From Hydractinia symbiolongicarpus (lineage: Eukaryota > Cnidaria > Hydrozoa > Anthoathecata > Hydractiniidae), in NCBI RefSeq assembly GCF_029227915.1, contig NC_079885.1, positions 26,661,001-26,725,000 on the forward strand: 64,000 bases of DNA, written 5' to 3'. How positions within the stretch are numbered: the first letter of the stretch is position 1; each line of letters starts with the position of its first letter. The translations under genes were made by a program, and so were the position numbers. The notes under the pieces are model-generated. The model was not told the origin of the DNA. It worked only from the letters and a program-made list of their open reading frames with translations, and made no database searches. Positions 56,901-64,000 of this stretch are shown here, one piece after another.

Positions 56901-58878
56901 CGATAGGTTATGGTACAAAAAATCCAAAGAATCTTGTATTGGCAAGAGATGTGCTTCTATAGTAGATAATTGTTTATAGTATTCTTTTATTGAAAAAATA
57001 TTGAGTATTTCGAATGAGTCCAATTGAATGACAACGTGGATAGTAATTTATACATAGTGTATCTATGACTATGACTTATTTGATAAAATTAAGTTAAAAA
57101 CGTAACTTATTTTGTTAATTTCATAGAACTTTTTTTTTTTTTGAAACTGCTTTGATGCTTTGTTTAGTATTGTTTTCAATCTCAAGTGAGTTATGGCTCA
57201 CCAAACCATGTTTTTGACCTTATCCTATATCTTCAGAAGAACTTAAACACAGCTTAAAGAATTTAGCTGTAAAATACAGAGAAATATAATTTCCAAAAAT
57301 GTGCTTGTCCTGTGCTTGAAAAGTCATCGGCATTAATATCTTACTGTGGAAGTAATGTAAATACATTATTATTTTATTGTTTGTTAGTGGACATTAAAGT
57401 AAAAATTAAATTTACTGATACACAGGGGAAATATGTAATAGGAAATATATATAATACTCTGGTCATTTTTTCAAAAATGAGAACTAGTGAGAATATAGCT
57501 GTCTATAGGACAGAAATTATAGTAGCTAGCTAGCTATAGCTGCATTGGCAATAAACACTGCACATTCTTCTAACATTTTAAAATGGTAATGATATTTTTA
57601 AAGTCAATGTTGCAAGGCATTTATCAATATTGAAAGAAAATTTTCTTCCAAATATAAAAAAATACAAGAGAAATCTTACTAGTTTTACATTTTTTTTTTG
57701 CGAAATTAATTGACACAAAATTTTTGATTTTCAACAAATCTCTCCACCTAGAATTTGAGAATTTTGAAGCATATTAATTTATTATTTATGTATTTTCGTA
57801 AGTAAATTGATCTTGACTTGTATTTTGTTTTGCCTAAACCCTTACACAATAAAAATATACTCTTTTATAAAATTAGACATGAGAATGCATACCTCCAAAT
57901 AGCTTTAAATACTCTAACACTACTTGTTGTAAAAAAACATACCTTAAAATTAGGTCAAATAATAAAACTGTGTTTTTAATTAAACCAAGTCAATTTTTTT
58001 TTCATATGTTGTTTAGAAAATAAAGCTATCTTTAAATACCAGAGATAAAGGATATTATGCAAATATTAATGAACCCCTTAAAATATTACATTTGTTGAAT
58101 TAAAGTCAGCTAGCAAGCTTGGTAATGAAGTCAAATTTAAAGAAATATCAGCTATTTTAACACCAAAAATAATTAACCATCTTCATGGAAACTAATTTGT
58201 GCATTACTTTACTGTGAAATTTAAAATTTGAGTTTAACTAATCTCCAGTTTCTTTTTATATGTGCTGTTTGGGGAACAAAAACAAATAGAAAATGACTTA
58301 TCCTAAAACAATCTGAAAACATAACAAAACACAAAAATTATATCTTCAACTGCTAAAGCCTTTTCTAGAACTTGATGTACTAAGATGTGTGTGACATAAT
58401 TTCTTGTGGTGAGATATTAATGCCTACAAATATTTTTCAGCCATAAAAAGCGGAGAAAATGACATTTGTGTGACTTTGAATAATATTATTAGCAAAAAGT
58501 TTCTCTGCAACTTACAATTATCTTGTTTATTACATATGTATTAAGACATCTTTAACATTAATATAGCATAATATGGTCAAAAGCTTTATTTGACGTGACA
58601 TAATTTAACTAAATTTTCGGAAAAGAAGACCTTGCAAAAGTATTTTTAATATGTTATACAAGTAAGCTAAGAATTTAATCTATACTTGTTATGACATACT
58701 GCTTTGTTAGGACAGCTCGTAATGCCATTCCCATGAAACTAGCATTATTTTTTTTGATAATATCAAAGACTAATGTTCAGTGTTACATGCTGTTCCGTAA
58801 TGTATTTTTTTAAATTCATGCTCATATCTTGTCTAAAATCTCAGAAATAAATTAGTAAAAAGATTTGCAGAGAAAAAA
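56901..58878. other. Intergenic, nothing seen
   Basis: Very AT-rich. Only shadow ORFs (for example 57312-57533). A small GCTAGCTA patch lies near 57525. The MRPS17 3' UTR and DTNBP1 promoter/5' UTR should be here. Confidence 0.6.
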
Positions 58879-61800
58879 ATGGCAAACATGTTTGGTGGTA
58901 AAAACATTTCTTTTGGTAATTTAAAAGAACGAGTGCAAAGTGCTCAGCAAGAGTTCAGTGCAAGGTAAATTTTATTACCTTTTACTTTAACACTTTGTGT
59001 TTTTTGTGTAATATTTATTACATTATGACCTAAATATCATCTGGAATTCTACAGCGATTAAAGGGTGTAAAAAAGAGCTGGTAATTATTAACTTTGGTTA
59101 CTTACACCAAAATTATACTAAGGACGACAACAATGTTTTACATCAACTTAAAAATCGTCTTTGTATTTGGTATGCATAATCAAGAGATGCACAGACTCTG
59201 TCTGCAAAAAAGAATTCCAGACGTGTTTAACCCAGACAGCTAGCTATATTCCTCAAAATATTTTGGAAATGTGCAAGAATATGGTACATTAGCCAACCCA
59301 GACAACATTGGTTTCAAATGTTTTACATTTTGCTTAATAACATAGAGTCCCTAGTGTTGACTTTCCTTCCTTGTCAGAACAAATTAATATTTTGGGGAAT
59401 ATTAGTTAGCTTTGCTGCCTATAAATTGAAGTGTTTAAATTTTAGAAGACATCAATTTAAGGATAGCAAATCCATTATAAAAAGATAAATTTTTTGAATG
59501 TCTATGTGGTTGTTAGGCATGTATAGTTTCCTGCACTTTAACCTTTTCCACTGGTCTGTTTATTACACACCATTTTTCAGAATATATTGGGATGGAGGTT
59601 AGTATCAATACCGGTTTCAATTTATGTTTCTCTATGAATCTATAAAGTTTTTTCTTTTTTTAACAACTAAACCATTAAACATGTTCACAACCAACTAGCA
59701 GTAAAAATTGATTTGTGTTTACCTGCCAAAATAAAATGTATAAATCTTAGGAGGTTATTAATTGTTATAGTTGTCCTGTTTCTTTAAATTTGTAGCTGGA
59801 AGACAATTGCAGACAAAGCCAAAAAAGAAGCCAAAATTGTTAACAAGAAAGCCAGGTACTTTTTGCTATTTTTCCTGACTGTAGCTATTGATCAATTTTG
59901 AGATCGGTATTATGGTGAAACCTCTACCAAAAAATCTGTATTTAATGGCAATTTTTTTTTAAGTCGTACTGTTGAAACGATTACACAGTAATAATGTTAA
60001 AATGAAGAATTTAACAAAAACAACATTCTAAGGTGTTAGATACTAATGAAATAGTAGGAATTGTTTGAAATCAGGTACATTGTTTGCCAAACAAAATTGT
60101 TTTTAAACTCTCAAGCCACAGAATTTTGTTACCTTAGATAAACAGAGCACAACTTCGTAACTCTTCTTTTTTTAGAAAAGCACTGGCAACAGAAGATGGT
60201 GGCAAGTTAAGGTTTGTTTTTAAAGCATCATTATTTCGAATAAAAACTATGTACAGGCATTACAATGTACGTGTGTGCTTGATTAGACTCGCCCAAGAAG
60301 TCAATGTCATCGTTTATTTCAGACTTGTTTTGCATAAAACACAGTACCGTTTACGATTGTGCTTTTGCGTTAATTAAGGCAAGAGTTGACATACATGTGT
60401 GTAGCTTAGTTGTATGTATAATATACCACACTCCTATATCTGTGAATTAAGACTTGGATGGCATTAAAGGTTTATGTGTTTAATTTTAACAATTAATAGG
60501 GTTTTTTCTCACCTTCTGTATTATTGCTTAAAATTATTTTGACAAAAAATTAATTATTGTGACGTAGAGTGTTGATACGCTGAGGCTTAAAAACACAGCT
60601 TGATGCTCTAAAAAAATTTTTAGATTTATCAACAATTTTGTAAGCAGGAATTTATTGGCTGGTTTATCAATACAAATATAGTAACTTGTAAACTTTAAAA
60701 CTTTCTTGACTATGTTGAATGTTTGATTATTGTTTTTTACATAGGACTGTTACAAAGAATTATGTTGAAATTATTTTTTTCTAATATACTGCTGAAACTA
60801 CATTACCAATTGTTGCACATATTTAAAGAAAATGTAAAAAAATGATCAATGACTCTTTTTTTAGGGAAAATTATATACTGACGGTAAACCTTGATGCTGG
60901 TCATACATTGTTTAAAACGTATGTTTATATTATTGGTTTTACTTCAGTCGGGTTTGCATTTTCTCTTGATATTTTGAATGCCAATGCTTAAATTTATAAA
61001 TAAATTTCATCAAAATTTTTTCAATCTCTTAAAACGGCAGATTGAAAGTCAGTTAATAAATGAAACTAAAAATTACAAGCACCATGTCACCATTCATAAT
61101 GAAAATCAAGGGTTGATTGTTTCTGTATTTCCGTGAGGTATTGTTTTTGGTTCCTTTTAGTATTAAAGTGAAATTTTCCATACAATATTATATAGTGTTA
61201 AAAAGGGCAGTAAGAAATGAAGAAAAAGATGCAAAAATAACACGAATGATACTTACATATATAACTTGTGATTTCGATATTGACCTAGGTTTGAGGAAAC
61301 CTGGGCATCCATGCATAAGGAATCAGTTACTAATGTTAAAAAATCAGAGGTAAGATTTGTTCATTGTTGTAAGTTTTGATATAAATTAAGATTTTTGTTT
61401 TCCATTTTAATGTTCTTTTCATATAATTCATTGTTACCACTTTATTTTTTTGGCAAAAAAATAATTTTGCATTTAGGATGTTGATCGCAACATTTCAAAT
61501 TTTTCTAAAGAGTGGGTGAAATGGAATGGGTATTTGGAGGAATTCCATGGCAATTTGGTGGTATTACCAGAAGTTGTTGCCAAAGTTGAAATTATTCAAA
61601 AACGAATAGGTTAGTTCTCCCCTTAAGTTTGTTTAGAATAACTGATTTTCCAAGATGTATATTAATAACATAAAATATCCTGTAGTTTGTAATGAGGGGC
61701 TATTCAAAAATTACCTAATGGCTGAGGGGTGTGAAGTATGATCATTTTTGTTACGAATTGATACAAAAATTTAGGGGTGGGGGACAGAAGTCTTTTGTTA

Positions 61801-62928
61801 TGTAACAAAGAATTTTTATGTATTCAGATATTTTTAGTTATTTTAGTGTATGATCTAAATCTTGAATTTGTTTCTTGCCTCTTTACTTTGCTGCATGCTA
61901 AATAAATGGCCCTGTTATATCTTTTTTCTCATTTTAGTGCACTAGTTTGCCTGATTATCCTTTACATAAAAGTTTTTGGTACTATAGAAAATAAATAGAT
62001 CTTAAGATTCAAAATATTACATAACAAGGGGTGGACAGGTGGTACTAAATTTGTTACAATGCATTACAAAGGGTGGGGGGGGGGGGGTAAAAAAGGTGAA
62101 TTTGGGTGTTACGTAATTATTGAATGGCCCCTCATATAGTCTGTAACATCGCATAAGCCGTTTTCTTGGTTAGTGTAGATTAGAGTAATATATGTTAAAA
62201 AAAAGAAAGATTTATTATTTGAAATAAATTCGTTGTTTAGAAGCCATTGGCAAACAGACTCAGAAAATTGAAGAGCTTTTACTGCAATATGAAGATGCAT
62301 GTGAGCGTTGCGAATTTGAGAAACAAAAAATGGAATTGAAAGTAAAATTGAGTCAATTGGTTGAAACAAAACAGTAGGTTGATCTCTTTTGCACAATATT
62401 GATTTTTTAACAGATGTTATGAAAGACGCTGCAATGAATTATTGTTCTGCTCCTCCTTAGTGCTGAATACACTCTTAAAAAAGCCATGATTGCTGGTAAG
62501 GACAAGCAGTGCGAAAAGACAGTTGTCGAGGAAGAGTCAACCGCAAAATTAAGTAGCGTGGGAACACCTAAAATACATCGTGAAGTGGAACGAGAAAAAT
62601 CTGTGGATAAACAACAAGCATATGAAGATGCTTTTCTTGATCAGATGAACCAGTACATCAAATACGGAGAACTAGAAAGTGAGTGTAAACTTGTGTTTTT
62701 TATTTGGAAAACAAAATATTCAACTAGTATAATATTTAATTATTGAGAATTAAATAAAGAAAGGTTTGGAGCAGTTTTTTTTACCTTATATATATTTCAT
62801 TGTCTGAAATTATGTTTATAGAGCCAATAGCAGGTTCAGTTGGTGAAATAGACAATGTAAGTCAAATAGAAGATATAACTATTGACGACTCTGATTTGTC
62901 CACCCTGAAAGAATTTTTAGGACCTGAG
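58879..62928 (+). CDS. DTNBP1: Dysbindin, BLOC-1 subunit
   Basis: Nine coding exons whose phases all join: 58879-58964, 59796-59855, 60176-60211, 60865-60918, 61289-61349, 61477-61609, 62241-62373, 62461-62678, 62822-62928. They encode 296 aa. Diagnostic parts are the N-terminal helix (LKERVQSAQQEFSARWKTI), the LDAGHTLFKTFEETWASMHK block with the family's AG-x-x-L...(Y/F)E-x-TW, a long coiled coil (exons 6-8, about residues 100-210), and the AYEDAFLDQMNQYIKYGELE motif followed by an acidic end (ITIDDSDLSTLKEFLGPE). Dysbindin is a coiled-coil subunit of BLOC-1, which sorts endosomal cargo towards lysosome-related organelles. The 3' end is unresolved: exon 9 ends at GAG|GTAATG, and either reads on to a stop at 63073 or splices to a short last exon. 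Intron 6 contains a MITE. Confidence 0.9.
61694..62133. mobile_element. MITE in DTNBP1 intron 6, 440 bp
   Basis: Ends are inverted repeats, GAGGGGC(T/C)ATTCAA(A/T), continuing into AATTAC(C/G)TAA, flanked by AT on both sides (61692-61693 and 62134-62135). The interior has no ORF but has G runs at 61768-61788 and about 62077-62090. The 2-bp AT duplication and G-rich ends recall the ISL2EU group, but the superfamily is a guess. It sits between exons 6 and 7 and leaves both splice sites intact. Confidence 0.8.
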
Positions 62929-64000
62929 GTAATGCTATTATTTCTCCTAATTAACTTCATACAGCTTACACTTAGCATAATGAAGTCTATCTTAGTTTTT
63001 TTTAATATATTATATGTTGAAATGGAGAATGATTTACAGACCAAAAAATATAAATTAAAGATAATAGACTTATAATTTTTTTAGATGCATTGCTTGCAAT
63101 TTCTATTACATCAGATTTTACGTATGTTTGCGATGAATAGCATACCTTAATAATTTTGCATATGATATCTCAAAAAAAATAAAGTTGCCCAAGGTAAAAG
63201 CAAGAAAATAATCCCATTACTCCAGTACACTGCACAGTGGATACTGTTTTGCCATGGAGCACATCATTCAGTGCTCCTCATTGGTTACCATCAAATTGTT
63301 TAGTGTTCTATTCACTAAATATGAATATCACTGATTTAAAAAATGCTAAAGGATCTTGACTTGAGAGCACTGTGGCCTAAATCTATAAGTGAAAAAGTTG
63401 ATATAAATATACGAAAGTTAAGCACAGACCAAAGCTTATAGTGTTAATTTTTTTAAGGTTTTGTTTTATTTGTGCCTTTTACTTCTTCCAGATGTGTTAT
63501 TACAAAGTTTGTTCTTATGAAGAAGGAAAGCTAACAAATACTATAATTAATATTCTTTATAACATTTCATTAACATTTGCTAACATTTATTCTGTAAAAA
63601 AATCTTGTTTTAAAAACATCCTATATAACTTTTAAAAGTTGTCTGTCTCCTAAGACCTATGATAATTGGGAATTATGCTTTTGATGCATACAAAATTGTC
63701 TATTCCATAGTTTTCTGGATTAGATGTGTGTTAAATCTATTGTCCCAAATTAACTGTAAGATCACTAGAGAGTATTTCATCTGTGAGGGCATGAAATATT
63801 GGACAGGAATCATAATAATCTTCTTTAATATCTATGCTCCCCTCAATACCATAGCACAGTCTTTGTTAGCAGGCAAGTACTGTTCAATCGGTGAGTTCCA
63901 CTGAATAACATTTGTGTTATTCAGTGCCAGATGAAATCTGCTCAAAGGGTCTGAAATACTTTCTTTCTTCTAAAATAATTCTAACATATACCCATGTGTC
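62929..64000. other. No recognised gene; hairpins
   Basis: May hold the DTNBP1 3' end. Frames at 63441-63635 and 63659-63904 are AT-driven and look spurious. A 7-bp stem, GGAGCAC/GTGCTCC, lies at 63256-63277 and a perfect 12-bp hairpin at 63899-63926. Confidence 0.5.
63899..63926. repeat. Perfect 12-bp-stem hairpin
   Basis: CACTGAATAACA (63899-63910), loop TTTG, TGTTATTCAGTG (63915-63926). There is no mismatch and no T run after it. It could be a cruciform, the centre of a small palindromic element or an RNA hairpin; nothing else identifies it. Confidence 0.85.

Overview
The window is AT-rich animal nuclear DNA. It holds widely spaced, intron-rich single-copy genes separated by dense layers of transposable elements. 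Four genes are recognisable orthologues of conserved animal genes: ALKBH8, LYRM7, MRPS17 and dysbindin/DTNBP1. All splice at ordinary GT-AG sites. The TE mix (CR1/L2-type LINEs with a PHD finger and a 2A-like motif, a DIRS-type tyrosine-recombinase element, an RTE tail with an ATG repeat, tRNA-derived SINEs) fits an invertebrate, quite possibly a cnidarian. That assignment is an inference from style, not from a diagnostic gene.

Layout. 0-1 kb: minus-strand exon of an unidentified conserved-looking protein that runs off the left edge. 1-13 kb: no convincing gene; two SINE copies, a palindrome cluster, diverged tandem repeats, a minisatellite and a complete TTAA-flanked piggyBac-like MITE. 13.5-15 kb: single-exon 479-aa protein with a C-terminal SOCS box (minus). 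17.7-22.3 kb: complete six-exon ALKBH8 (minus), with a small secreted-looking ORF in its longest intron. 25.3-51.3 kb: a 26-kb block of nested elements. Three large elements begin and/or end TA|CAGTACAGTC (Tc1/mariner-like ends), share a 53-55 bp minisatellite and show no transposase. The first (from 25315) carries a LINE, a 2-kb foldback element and a 56-bp RTE tail. The second (32184-39557) carries a 1.6-kb tandem amplification. The third (43207-51292) carries a palindrome-rich array and a DIRS-like retroelement, itself interrupted by an apparently full-length LINE. A third SINE copy and the end fragment of another such element lie between the second and third.

54.6-62.9 kb: three plus-strand genes. 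LYRM7 (complex III assembly) and MRPS17 (mitoribosome) are both mitochondrial, with an RTE fragment between them. DTNBP1 (BLOC-1 subunit) has at least nine coding exons and a MITE in one intron. The last kilobase has no recognised gene but contains a perfect 12-bp hairpin.

The genes show no operon-like link. ALKBH8 acts in tRNA wobble modification, the SOCS-box protein is a likely ubiquitin-ligase adaptor, and dysbindin works in endosomal trafficking. The most novel material is structural: the family of large transposase-less TA-flanked elements, their hierarchical tandem repeats, and the nested LINE-in-DIRS-in-TA-element.
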